Assembly: GCA_964546815.1 (NCBI GenBank)
Contig: CAZJLR010000019.1
Location: 1-64,000, forward strand
Origin: JAIEPM01 sp964546815
Lineage (GTDB): Bacteria; Cyanobacteriota; Vampirovibrionia; Obscuribacterales; Obscuribacteraceae
Reading direction: 5' to 3'
DNA: 64,000 nt
Shown here: positions 17,221-24,394 of the stretch, piece after piece
How the letters are laid out: each line of letters starts with the position of its first letter
Numbering within the stretch: position 1 is the first letter of the stretch
Notes under the pieces: model-generated
The model's database searches: none
The model's input: only the letters and a program-made list of their open reading frames with translations
Told to the model about the DNA's origin: nothing
Program-made: the position numbers and the translations under genes

Positions 17221-17245
17221 ACGTTAACTCACTGGTACGTTCATT

Positions 17246-18259
17246 ATGAATGTTGAGCGTTGGGTTGCCACCCGGCAGCTACATTGGCAAAAACTCGAAG
17301 ACTTGCTCAAACAGGTTGATAGGAAGGGGCTTAGCAGTCTTTCTCGTGAGGAATTGCAGTCACTTGGCAGGCTTTATCGGTCTGCTGCGTCCGACCTGTC
17401 TCGGGCTAGGGTAATGAAACTTGGGTCGGATGTAACGGGCTATTTGAACAATCTGGTAGTAAAAGGTCATAACCAAGTTTATCAAAGTCCAAGAAATCGC
17501 TGGCAAGATCTTTGGCGATTTCTCTGGATAACTTTCCCGGCTAACTTTAGAAGCAACATCATTTATGTGTTTGTGTCTTTCGCCATTTTCGCTATTTCTT
17601 GTTTTACAACTTGGGCGTTGATTTTGGATGACCCTAAGTTATGCCATTTGGAAGTGCAGCCGGGTCACCCAATTGTGTCTGATGACTTAATGGCATACAT
17701 CGAAAACAAGAAGATGTGGACAGATTCGGTTGAAGGCGAAAGTCCTGCACAATCTAGTTTTATTGCAACAAACAACATCAAGGTGTCTTTGTTGGCGTTT
17801 GTGTCTGGTGTGCTGGCGGGAATCGGCACCTTATATGTGCTTGTCAATAATGGTATTTCTATTGGTGGCACATTCGCGGCGTGCCAGTTGCACGGTATGG
17901 CTCAGCAGCTTGGTGTTTTTGTTGCGCCGCACGGTGTGTTTGAATTGAGTGCAATTTTTATCAGTGGCGGAGCCGGCTTGATGTTAGGCAAGGGATTGCT
18001 TTTTCCTGGTGCTTACAAGCGAAGTGATTCAATGAAACTGATGGCACGCGAAGCTGCGATTCTATTTCTAGGTTGCGTTCCTTTGCTTCTGATTGCGGGC
18101 TCAATTGAGGGATTCATTTCGCCAAGAACTGATTTGCCTCGTGAGTATAAATTTGGTGTTTCTCTGGCGACGTTTTTTATGTTGCTTTTGTATCTGTTCT
18201 TTCCTCGCAGTGAGAAGCCGGCTGTTCCCGCTCCTGCAGCTGTTAAGGAAATTACGTAA
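17246..18259 (+). CDS. Stage II sporulation protein M (SpoIIM/DUF95)-family membrane protein
   Basis: Integral membrane protein of 337 residues. Seen: the N-terminal soluble helical block NVERWVATRQLHWQKLEDLL and LSREELQSLGRLYRSAASDLSRAR typical of the family, then about six membrane helices, including VSLLAFVSGVLAGIGTLYVL and the HGVFELSAIFISGGAGL motif. Despite the family name, sporulation is not implied; these proteins occur in many non-sporulators beside RDD genes. The function is unknown. It starts at an ATG without a clear SD, 25 bases from the divergent RDD start. A 13-bp hairpin follows the stop codon. Confidence 0.88.
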   Translation: MNVERWVATRQLHWQKLEDLLKQVDRKGLSSLSREELQSLGRLYRSAASDLSRARVMKLGSDVTGYLNNLVVKGHNQVYQSPRNRWQDLWRFLWITFPANFRSNIIYVFVSFAIFAISCFTTWALILDDPKLCHLEVQPGHPIVSDDLMAYIENKKMWTDSVEGESPAQSSFIATNNIKVSLLAFVSGVLAGIGTLYVLVNNGISIGGTFAACQLHGMAQQLGVFVAPHGVFELSAIFISGGAGLMLGKGLLFPGAYKRSDSMKLMAREAAILFLGCVPLLLIAGSIEGFISPRTDLPREYKFGVSLATFFMLLLYLFFPRSEKPAVPAPAAVKEIT

Positions 18260-18263
18260 GAAA

Positions 18264-18293
18264 CAACAAGAACAGCTTTCGCTGTTCTTGTTG
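18264..18293 (+). terminator. Hairpin after the SpoIIM-family gene
   Basis: A perfect 13-bp stem (CAACAAGAACAGC/GCTGTTCTTGTTG) with loop TTTC starts 5 bases after the stop codon. The following CTGTCTTCCC is only weakly T-rich, so this is a probable rather than canonical terminator. Confidence 0.65.
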
Positions 18294-18324
18294 CTGTCTT
18301 CCCTGAAAAAAAGTCTTGTTTGGG

Positions 18325-18387
18325 AATCCGCTGGGCAGAGGGTTAAAGTCACCCACTTTACTTTTCACCCTCTACCACTTTCGGATT
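18325..18387. repeat. Structured element, copy 1 of 3
   Basis: Outer arms AATCCG (18325-18330) / CGGATT (18382-18387) and inner arms AGAGGGT (18337-18343) / ACCCTCT (18367-18373) enclose a loop containing CACCCACTTT. The two-tier stem, about 63 bases long, is shared in shape with copies at 18658 and 18820 while the paired bases differ. Confidence 0.65.
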
Positions 18388-18452
18388 TAGCACCCCTGCC
18401 ATTCCCATTGTTTTGTCTTTGCGGAAATCTTATTTCGTTCTCTTAACTGCAA

Positions 18453-18479
18453 TTGTTGTTGTTGTTGTTGTTGTTGTTG
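18453..18479. repeat. (TTG)9 microsatellite
   Basis: Nine uninterrupted TTG triplets on the plus strand (CAA on the minus strand) in non-coding sequence. Such tracts can change length by slipped-strand replication. Confidence 0.9.
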
Positions 18480-18657
18480 AATAAAAAGACTGTATTCAAT
18501 ATCTGGTTGCTTGTTTTGATTTCTCACATGCTTCTTGTGTTTGCCCCGTATTTCGCTCCTCCTTTTGTTGTTCTTGCTAATCTATTTGTTTTCATTCTCC
18601 ATCCTGGTAAAAGTTGTTTGGCTTGCTTCATTTCGCAACTTTGACTGTTCTTTTGGG

Positions 18658-18720
18658 AATCCTCTCTGCAGAGGGAATTATGCTCACCTCCTCCACTTTC
18701 TTGCCCCTCTGCCGAGGATT
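18658..18720. repeat. Structured element, copy 2 of 3
   Basis: Outer arms AATCCTC (18658-18664) / GAGGATT (18714-18720) and inner arms GCAGAGGG (18668-18675) / CCCTCTGC (18705-18712), with a loop containing CACC and CCACTTTC. Compared with copy 3, inner-stem GC is replaced by TA on both arms, which preserves pairing. Read on the minus strand, the loop contains GGAGGTGA, a strong Shine-Dalgarno-like string. Confidence 0.7.
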
Positions 18721-18819
18721 TGTTTGGCGCTCCCTGTAGTCTTATGTTTCTCCTTGCTTGAACGTAGCTGCTAATGTATTTACTGATTGGCTCCTTGCTA
18801 GTGTTTCTTGTAGGCTTTT

Positions 18820-18884
18820 GAAATCCTTCCGGTAGAGGTTTCTTATAACCACCACCACTACTTTCCGCCTCTACCGGGGATTTC
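18820..18884. repeat. Structured element, copy 3 of 3
   Basis: Outer arms GAAATCC (18820-18826) / GGATTTC (18878-18884) and inner arms CGGTAGAGG (18830-18838) / CCTCTACCG (18868-18876), with a loop containing ACCACCACCAC and ACTTTCC. It is the most perfectly paired of the three copies. Confidence 0.7.
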
Positions 18885-19000
18885 ATTGGTTAACTCGTTT
18901 GTTTAAGAAATGAATTTGCTTTGTTGTTGCCTCTCTATGTATCTATACTATTCTTCCAACGTGCGGACTGTGTGAGCAAACTGTGTATGAATTGTGAGCC

Positions 19001-19390
19001 TCAGCTTGCGATGCGGCTGCGATGTCTAACCGGTTTGCTTGTTAGTGTTTCTGCGGCTTTGTGAGCAACGTAGGCATTCTCATCTTCTCTAAGCATGATT
19101 AGAATGTTGTCCGGTGTGTCGGTGTTTTCTGCGACACCAAATCTCACGCTTGCTTGTTCGTCTTGTGAAAGTTGTTCGAGTATCGAATAGGAAACTACGG
19201 GGTTAAGTGCTACGTTGAGGCGCACATCCCAGTGCTCGTCGCGTGCCAGCTCTGCAAGAATTGCATCTGGTGTATGTGGATTTGCCGCTACCTGCCGGCG
19301 AATTGTGTGGTCTGGTGCTTGCGCAAGTCTGGCTAAAACTTTACCAGGCGTGTGCGGATTACTTGCGATTACATAATATACGTCTGTCAT
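19001..19390 (-). CDS. Leucine-rich-repeat-variant (LRV)/HEAT-like repeat protein
   Basis: A 129-residue soluble protein built of about five repeats of some 24 residues with the pattern ANPHTPDAILAELARDEHWDVR and LNPVVSYSILEQLSQDEQASVR. This matches the LRV/HEAT-like alpha-solenoid repeats known from Azotobacter LRV protein. It is likely a protein-binding scaffold. Start: ATG at 19390 with AAGGAG 7 bases upstream; an in-frame TTG further up lacks this. It lies 37 bases downstream of a single-domain response regulator and 500 bases from its kinase, all on the minus strand, so it is probably an operon member that takes part in the same signalling route. Confidence 0.8.
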   Translation of the reverse strand: MTDVYYVIASNPHTPGKVLARLAQAPDHTIRRQVAANPHTPDAILAELARDEHWDVRLNVALNPVVSYSILEQLSQDEQASVRFGVAENTDTPDNILIMLREDENAYVAHKAAETLTSKPVRHRSRIAS

Positions 19391-19427
19391 TGTCCTGCTC
19401 CTTCGAGAAAAATCTTGGTAAAAGTGA

Positions 19428-19856
19428 TTATTGTCCAATGCCTGTCGGGGCGGCCCAGAGTTCGCTGACTGCGCTTAGAACCTGATGCAGCTTTTTGCAA
19501 TTGACTGGTTTTGAAAGAAAGAAATTCATGCGAGTGTTTAGTGCTCTGCCGATGTCCTGGGGGCTGTCTGAAACAGTTAGGAGTACGACTGGAATTTCGC
19601 GATCTTTCAGCTCTTTGTGCATTTCATCAAGGAATTGGTGACCATCCATTCGCGGCATGTTAAGGTCGAGAATAATCAAATCAGGGCGTGCAGCTACTGT
19701 GTATTGACCTTCTTGTTTGACATACTTCATCGCTTGTTCGCCGTCTCCAACGAAGTCGAGTTCTACTGGAATTTCACAATCTATGAGTGCTTCTTCGACT
19801 AGTCTTCTGTCGGCGTCGTGGTCTTCTACTAGAAGAACTTTGAGTGATTGAGTCAT
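19428..19856 (-). CDS. Single-domain response regulator (Rcp1-like)
   Basis: A receiver domain of 142 residues with no output domain. Seen: the acidic pair in LLVEDHDADRRL, the phospho-acceptor Asp64 in LIILDLNMPRMDG, the switch threonine in VVLLTVSDS, and the lysine in FFLSKPVN. The sequence style (EDHDAD, GEQAMKYV) matches the regulators that partner phytochrome-type kinases in cyanobacteria. Start: ATG at 19856 with GGAGGG upstream. It is immediately downstream of the histidine kinase at 19885-21096, the natural phosphodonor, and upstream of the LRV protein. With no DNA-binding domain, output probably goes through protein contacts. Confidence 0.92.
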   Translation of the reverse strand: MTQSLKVLLVEDHDADRRLVEEALIDCEIPVELDFVGDGEQAMKYVKQEGQYTVAARPDLIILDLNMPRMDGHQFLDEMHKELKDREIPVVLLTVSDSPQDIGRALNTRMNFFLSKPVNCKKLHQVLSAVSELWAAPTGIGQ

Positions 19857-19884
19857 GTTACCCTCCAAGGTATTCTGAATTGAT

Positions 19885-21096
19885 TTACTTTTGTACTGTA
19901 GGGATGCTGAAGCAGAATCGCGATCCTATGCCTGGTTCTGATTCAACCCATATTTTTCCGTCATGCTGGTCTACAATTGCTTTGCATATCGCCAATCCAA
20001 GCCCGCTGCCAGGATATTGTTGTGACGAGTGCAATCTTTTGAACATTCCGAATACTTGTTCTTGATATTTCGGCTCGATGCCGATGCCGTTGTCTTCGAC
20101 CGCAAATACATAGCTTGAGTCTTCTTTCTTGCACGAAATGTGAATTCTCGGTGTCACGTCTCCTTTCTGAAATTTCAGTGCATTGCCCATAAGGTTTTGA
20201 AACAGTTGTGTAAGTTGAATGCCGTTGGACATGAGTCTCGGTAGTGCATCATGCGTGACTACAGCGCCCGTCTCTTCTATGCGTTGTTGAAGGTTTGCAC
20301 ATGCGTCGCTCAAGGCTTTTTCGAGGTCGACATACTCAAATCGTTTTGTGTTGTATGTTACGCTTGCGTGCTCAAGAATGCCTTTGATGAGGCGCTCCAT
20401 ACGCACTGCTCCATCAACAATATAATCGAGAAACTCTTTGTCCTTTTCCTCTATGATTTCGTCATATCTGGAGTGTAGGAGATCAACGCAACCTTGCATT
20501 GCTCGCAGGGGTTCTTGCAAGTCATGCGAGGCTATGCGTGCAAATTGCTGCAGCATCGCGTTTGATCTTCCTAACTCCACTACTGTCCTTCTTAAATTGT
20601 CCTCAGTGATCTTGTGTTTTTCTACCTCCTCAGACAGTTTTGTATTTATACTTGCTAGCTCTTTCGTTCTTTCTTGCACCATGCTTTCGAGGCTGTTTGT
20701 ATAATTGCGTAATCGCGCACTTAATTTGCTTGTTAGGAGAATCATAAACAGCATGGTACTGAACGGCAAAGCGTGAGTGAAATCAATTTGGAAGACCGGC
20801 GGCGTGATGAAATAATCAAACAAGATAAGGCTCAACAGGCTTGCCCATAACGCTGGTCCAAGAGTCATCCTGTAAGCCAGCAGATATGTTGTAGCGAAGT
20901 AGAGCATTATCGAATCGTCTTGACTAATCCATCTGCCGCCTAGAAAACAAACATAGGTACATGTAGCAATCGCCAGAGTAGCGACGAGATATTGCATCAC
21001 GTAATCATTCCCAAGGTTCAATGTCTTGGCTAGATTCAACGTTTTGAGTATCCCTTTGCCGCTGTAATTTGAGTGGTCCTTGACGAGGGTGTTCAT
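19885..21096 (-). CDS. Membrane histidine kinase with DUF4118 (KdpD-type) sensor region
   Basis: Sensor kinase of about 403 residues. Seen: four hydrophobic segments in residues 35-125, including TYLLAYRMTLGPALWASLLSL and FDYFITPP, which resemble the DUF4118 membrane domain of KdpD; then a coiled coil; the HisKA H-box IASHDLQEPLRAM (His191); and the ATPase N box NLMGNALKF, G1 VEDNGIGI and G2 GSGLGLAI motifs. There is no KdpD N-terminal domain, so potassium control is not implied. The start at the ATG 21096 is favoured over a GTG at 21126 and has AGGA about 10 bases upstream. It is first of a three-gene unit with the response regulator and LRV protein. Confidence 0.9.
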   Translation of the reverse strand: MNTLVKDHSNYSGKGILKTLNLAKTLNLGNDYVMQYLVATLAIATCTYVCFLGGRWISQDDSIMLYFATTYLLAYRMTLGPALWASLLSLILFDYFITPPVFQIDFTHALPFSTMLFMILLTSKLSARLRNYTNSLESMVQERTKELASINTKLSEEVEKHKITEDNLRRTVVELGRSNAMLQQFARIASHDLQEPLRAMQGCVDLLHSRYDEIIEEKDKEFLDYIVDGAVRMERLIKGILEHASVTYNTKRFEYVDLEKALSDACANLQQRIEETGAVVTHDALPRLMSNGIQLTQLFQNLMGNALKFQKGDVTPRIHISCKKEDSSYVFAVEDNGIGIEPKYQEQVFGMFKRLHSSQQYPGSGLGLAICKAIVDQHDGKIWVESEPGIGSRFCFSIPTVQK

Positions 21097-21525
21097 TTGT
21101 TTGCTTTCCTCTTCCAACTCTTTCACTCTATTCTTCTTGTGTGGGGAGTCCGTGGACGCGACGTGGAGAAAGCGTGAATGGTTTGTGTAGAGAATGTGAG
21201 CACCCTCCCCTGTGTGTCGCTCTGAGAGCCCCGCCCTGCAAGCAACGCGGGCGATTTACTTGAAGCGTCAAATCAACTCTCTTAATCATTTGTTTTCAAT
21301 GTTTTTCTTTTCTTCGCTGAATTCTTTCCAATTGCGCATCTATATATGGTGCCTTTTTGAGTGGTCTATGGTGTCAAAAGAAAAAGATTCAACTGCACAG
21401 GAAAAGTGAAATCCCTCCTTGTGATTTCGAATATGATAGGGATTTCACGTATTGCGGGTATTGCCATTCTGCTTTAACCTTGGTCCATTGGTTCGGCTGG
21501 CAGCTCATTCGTCTGGGGTGCCACG
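21097..21525. other. Gene-free stretch with an 11-bp hairpin
   Basis: The divergent upstream regions of the histidine kinase and the 21526 gene lie here. The only structure I see is a perfect 11-bp stem GTGAAATCCCT/AGGGATTTCAC (21406-21416 and 21438-21448) with a 21-base loop. Its outer sequence resembles the outer arms of the structured element at 18820-18884. Confidence 0.5.
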
Positions 21526-22680
21526 ATGCCGTTTGAAGACTTTAATGCCAAGTCCAAGGGGGCTGGCGGGGACAGTGTCTCGCCTTTGCCCAAAATGTCT
21601 GATTATTTCGGAAAGAGTCCAAGATTTCCCCAGGGTGCAGATTCGCTTGTGCCGCCCGGTAAATTTCCTGGGCTCGAAAGCAAGCCGGGTTCAACTCCAG
21701 GTGGAATTCCGCGCATGGAGATTTTGCCTGGCAAAGCTCCCGGTGCTGGGGCGAAGGCGGAGATTGCTCCATCGAAACCGCTGACTCCGCCGCCCAAGGC
21801 GGAGACTTTGCCATCAAAAGCGCCGGGTTCTTTTGTCAAACCGGAAGCGAAAAAAGATACACCTGCCAAAGTTTCAGCGGCTAAAGCCGAATCGTTAAAC
21901 GTGCCACCATCGGCTGCAGAGGAAGAGCAAATCAAAGTGCGAACATTGATGGGCAACCATTATATGGAAACGGCAGGGATAACAGGCGCAGCTGCTGGAG
22001 GGCTCAAAGTTTATTTGGATCACAAGATACCCTTGAATTTTCCTCCAGGCAAAGGTCTTGTGACTGGCGCGGAATTTGCTGTGGCGAAAGCTGAGGCAGG
22101 GGCTGTGCTCAAACAAGAAGTCTTGAATGGCATGGCTAAAGGCGTCGGCAAAGGTATGGCTGTTGCCGGTGCGAGTCTTCTGGCTGGTTATGCGTTGGAC
22201 AGAGTGTTTGGGGCCGATGATAACAAAGTGTATGGTGCAAGCAAGCTTTTCGTTGATGGAATTGTCGCGCCAGGCATTTTGATGTCTTCATTGCCGCTGC
22301 CAATGAAAGCTGCTGCTGCTGGGGTTGCAGTCACCGGAGTAAGGGTAGCCAACTACTTTAATTCTGCAAAAACTCCGCACAATGATAAAGATGATCCTGT
22401 AGTGAAGCAATCGTTGATTGCGCGGCCTGATGGCACCTTCAGCGTGGACAACAGCAAGTGGGAACTGCGCTGTAGACGTGGACAAGCTAAGGTAGAAATG
22501 TCGTCTCTTCTTGTGCCAAATCATGTGGATGCTGTCTTGCTGCCGGCAGCGGTGATTGCGCTTCCGTCTCGATTTAAGGTGGCTGGGGCTGCCGGTGCTT
22601 TTGCTATTGGACGCGTTTGCAATTATTTGGGAGATTCAAAGCAAGGAGACGGTTTGTCGTTGCCCAAACACAAGAGATAA
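21526..22680 (+). CDS. Hypothetical protein with Pro/Lys/Gly-rich N-terminal region
   Basis: Not recognised. The 384-residue product has two parts. Residues 1-130 are low-complexity and rich in Pro, Gly, Ala and Lys (for example PSKPLTPPPKAETLPSKAPG), probably disordered. Residues 140-384 are rich in small residues and have three to four weakly hydrophobic Ala/Gly segments (AGITGAAAGGLKVYL, GMAVAGASLLAGYALDRVFG, LLPAAVIALPSRFKVAGAAGA), suggesting membrane association. Similar architecture (small-residue hydrophobic segments) occurs in the N-terminal part of the glucanase at 58559. It starts at an ATG with a weak GGGGTG upstream. Its 3' end overlaps the convergent amine oxidase gene by 58 bases. 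Confidence 0.7.
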   Translation: MPFEDFNAKSKGAGGDSVSPLPKMSDYFGKSPRFPQGADSLVPPGKFPGLESKPGSTPGGIPRMEILPGKAPGAGAKAEIAPSKPLTPPPKAETLPSKAPGSFVKPEAKKDTPAKVSAAKAESLNVPPSAAEEEQIKVRTLMGNHYMETAGITGAAAGGLKVYLDHKIPLNFPPGKGLVTGAEFAVAKAEAGAVLKQEVLNGMAKGVGKGMAVAGASLLAGYALDRVFGADDNKVYGASKLFVDGIVAPGILMSSLPLPMKAAAAGVAVTGVRVANYFNSAKTPHNDKDDPVVKQSLIARPDGTFSVDNSKWELRCRRGQAKVEMSSLLVPNHVDAVLLPAAVIALPSRFKVAGAAGAFAIGRVCNYLGDSKQGDGLSLPKHKR

Positions 22681-24071
22681 TTCGCTACGCGAAGCCCAGA
22701 CATGTATGCCGCGTGCGCGGAAGCATAGTCGATGCTATTTGTTGCTTCGCCGGCAAAAAATAGTCTATCTATAACCGGCTCGCCAATTTGATCTAGCAAT
22801 TTTGCGCTTTTGCCTGGCGGAATGTGTGAGTAAGAGCCCCGGGCGTAAGGGTCTTGTTTCCATCTCGTGCTTTTGTAGGCGATGGGGTCTGGTATCTTGC
22901 CATAAAGAGTTGAGAGAACGGTCATCGCTTCTGCTACTAATTCTTTGTCTGTTTTCTCTTCTAATGATGTAGCAAAATCACCGACATTCAGCGCGGCAAG
23001 TATTGGTTCATGGTAAACCGGCCAGAGGTTTAGAAACATTGGCCATTGCTTGGATTGCTCTCCGATGTATTCAATCCATGTAGGAGTTTCAGACCAAAAT
23101 CGTTCGGGAAACTTCAGGTACAGTTTGTCAAAATTTCCCATTGCTAAATCGCGAATCGCCTTTTGCTTACTTTTCGGAAGCTCTGGTGAAAAGGTCACAG
23201 AGTTGCTTTGTAAAACTCCGAGTGGAAGCGTAATAATTGCACGGGTGCCTTCGAAAGTGGTGCCGTCTGTGGTGCTCACTTTGACGCCGGTGTGGTCGTA
23301 GCTTACTTGCGTGACTGGCATGTTAAGTCTGATATCCAGCCCTTTAGCTAAAATGTTTAGGAGCTGATCGTAGCCTTCGGGAAAAACGTGATCTTTTCCT
23401 TTGAACCAGTTGACTTTATCCCATTCCACCAGAGAAAGATTTTCGACTGAAGTCGCATAGTCGTTTTCAATTTCTGTTGAAATTAAGTGATTTACGGCCG
23501 CTAAATCTTGGGTTGAAAGTTTTTGCTTTTTGATTATCTTTTCTAATGCCTGACCTAGCGAGATGTCTTTTGTGGAACTAAGTTCTTCCTGCATGTCGTA
23601 GGCCGAGTCGCGAATGCCCTGAAACAATTCGTCGAAGTGGTCTCGTTCTGCCGGACTGATCTTTCGACCTTTGGCATCGAAGGTGTCCGGTTTTGCTTTG
23701 CTATCTGTGCTGACTAATCTAATTTTATTTTCGGTGGCGAAATCGTATAGCGGATTCTTTTCTGTTCCGTGAATCCAGGACGCCCCTAAATCGATTGAGA
23801 CGCCGCAGCTTTTGTGATCTGTCCAAATCCTGCCGCCGATGCGGTCTCTTGCCTCAAGAATGATAACGTCGCATTTTTCTGCGTTGCTAATCGTTTTGCC
23901 CGCTGCAAGTCCTGATATTCCTGCGCCAATGATGATGATTTTTTCTTTTCTGTTCTTTGTTTGGCGCGCGTCATTCTGCTTGGCGGCTGACGCGTTTTTG
24001 TCTGCAGTTAAGATCACCGCAGACGCGATTCCGTTTCCAAGTTTCAATAAGTCGCGCCGGCTGATATGCAT
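22623..24071 (-). CDS. Tat-exported flavin amine oxidase
   Basis: FAD-dependent oxidase of 482 residues in the monoamine/polyamine oxidase superfamily; oxidises an amine to an imine and makes hydrogen peroxide. Seen: a twin-arginine signal at residues 4-10 (SRRDLLK) and a hydrophobic stretch ending before AKQND; the FAD dinucleotide motif IIIGAGISGLAAG; the following ARDRIGGRIWTD; the substrate-side block LGASWIHG; and the C-terminal FAD-binding LFFAGEATNSIDYASAHAAYMSG. Folding with cofactor in the cytoplasm followed by Tat export is expected. The substrate is unknown (polyamine, aromatic amine or amino acid). The 3' ends of this gene and the hypothetical gene at 21526 overlap tail to tail. 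Confidence 0.92.
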   Translation of the reverse strand: MHISRRDLLKLGNGIASAVILTADKNASAAKQNDARQTKNRKEKIIIIGAGISGLAAGKTISNAEKCDVIILEARDRIGGRIWTDHKSCGVSIDLGASWIHGTEKNPLYDFATENKIRLVSTDSKAKPDTFDAKGRKISPAERDHFDELFQGIRDSAYDMQEELSSTKDISLGQALEKIIKKQKLSTQDLAAVNHLISTEIENDYATSVENLSLVEWDKVNWFKGKDHVFPEGYDQLLNILAKGLDIRLNMPVTQVSYDHTGVKVSTTDGTTFEGTRAIITLPLGVLQSNSVTFSPELPKSKQKAIRDLAMGNFDKLYLKFPERFWSETPTWIEYIGEQSKQWPMFLNLWPVYHEPILAALNVGDFATSLEEKTDKELVAEAMTVLSTLYGKIPDPIAYKSTRWKQDPYARGSYSHIPPGKSAKLLDQIGEPVIDRLFFAGEATNSIDYASAHAAYMSGLRVANYLLCLGNDKPSPCFESPK

Positions 24072-24103
24072 GTTTAAAGTAAACTAGATTTGCTGAACGC
24101 AGA

Positions 24104-24307
24104 CTAGTCTACTTTGAATAGCCTGCTCACAGGACATGATAATAGCGGAGCCGACTCGCCATTTCTGCCAGGTTCAATTCTATTTAGAAGTACTTGCTGT
24201 CCAGGGATGTAAAACCCCAGGTATTGACCTGTTTCCAGGGGTGACTCGTAGTTCGCTTGTGACAGTATTAAGTCTATGTACTCGTGTCTATCTAAAGGCT
24301 CATCCAT
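24104..24307 (-). CDS. Small hypothetical protein (67 aa)
   Basis: Not recognised. The product is soluble and slightly acidic, with an N-terminal helix (MDEPLDRHEYIDLILSQ) and a middle YLGFYIPGQQVLLNRIEPG. I call it because AAAGGAG lies 8 bases before the ATG at 24307. The 5' leader also contains a strong, terminator-like hairpin (24335-24394), which suggests a transcribed and controlled unit. It ends 32 bases before the amine oxidase start and may be cotranscribed with it. A 24136-24396 frame on the opposite strand lacks an SD. Confidence 0.55.
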   Translation of the reverse strand: MDEPLDRHEYIDLILSQANYESPLETGQYLGFYIPGQQVLLNRIEPGRNGESAPLLSCPVSRLFKVD

Positions 24308-24334
24308 TGCGCCTTCTCCTTTGTTCCAAAAGAA

Positions 24335-24394
24335 AAATAAATGCAGTGTCGAGACCAAAATTGCCTACACCGACACCCGGCACTGCATTTATTT
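24335..24394 (-). promoter_or_regulatory. Terminator-like hairpin in the leader of the small gene at 24104
   Basis: Perfect 14-base inverted arms (24335-24348, 24381-24394) enclose 32 bases. On the minus strand the second arm runs into a T-rich tail (TTTATTTTTCTTTT), as in an intrinsic terminator, yet a good SD and start codon follow 25-30 bases later. An alternative inner pairing GTGTCG/CGACAC competes with part of the main stem. It could be an attenuator, or the terminator of an upstream transcript. Confidence 0.5.

Larger units (their letters stand above)
18294..19000. other. Gene-free, pyrimidine-rich tract holding the three structured elements
   Basis: About 700 bases without a convincing gene; the plus strand is rich in T and C. 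It contains three two-tier stem elements (18325-18387, 18658-18720, 18820-18884) and a TTG microsatellite of nine units (18453-18479). Open frames on the minus strand (for example 18524-18886) arise because the elements are read as similar Lys-Ser/Gly-rich peptides and have no SD, so I do not call them genes. Confidence 0.6.

Noticed and set aside
18325..18884. Integron attC sites or a CRISPR array as an explanation for the three repeated elements
   Set aside because: There are no consistent RYYYAAC/GTTRRRY ends, the elements are only three and unevenly spaced (333 and 162 bases), and there is no integrase or cas gene in the window.
18524..18886. Minus-strand 120-codon frame with repeated KSxxEGxESGGG-like peptide
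   Set aside because: The peptide repeats are a by-product of the structured elements at 18658 and 18820. There is no SD, and the same frame is broken by a stop codon in the first element.
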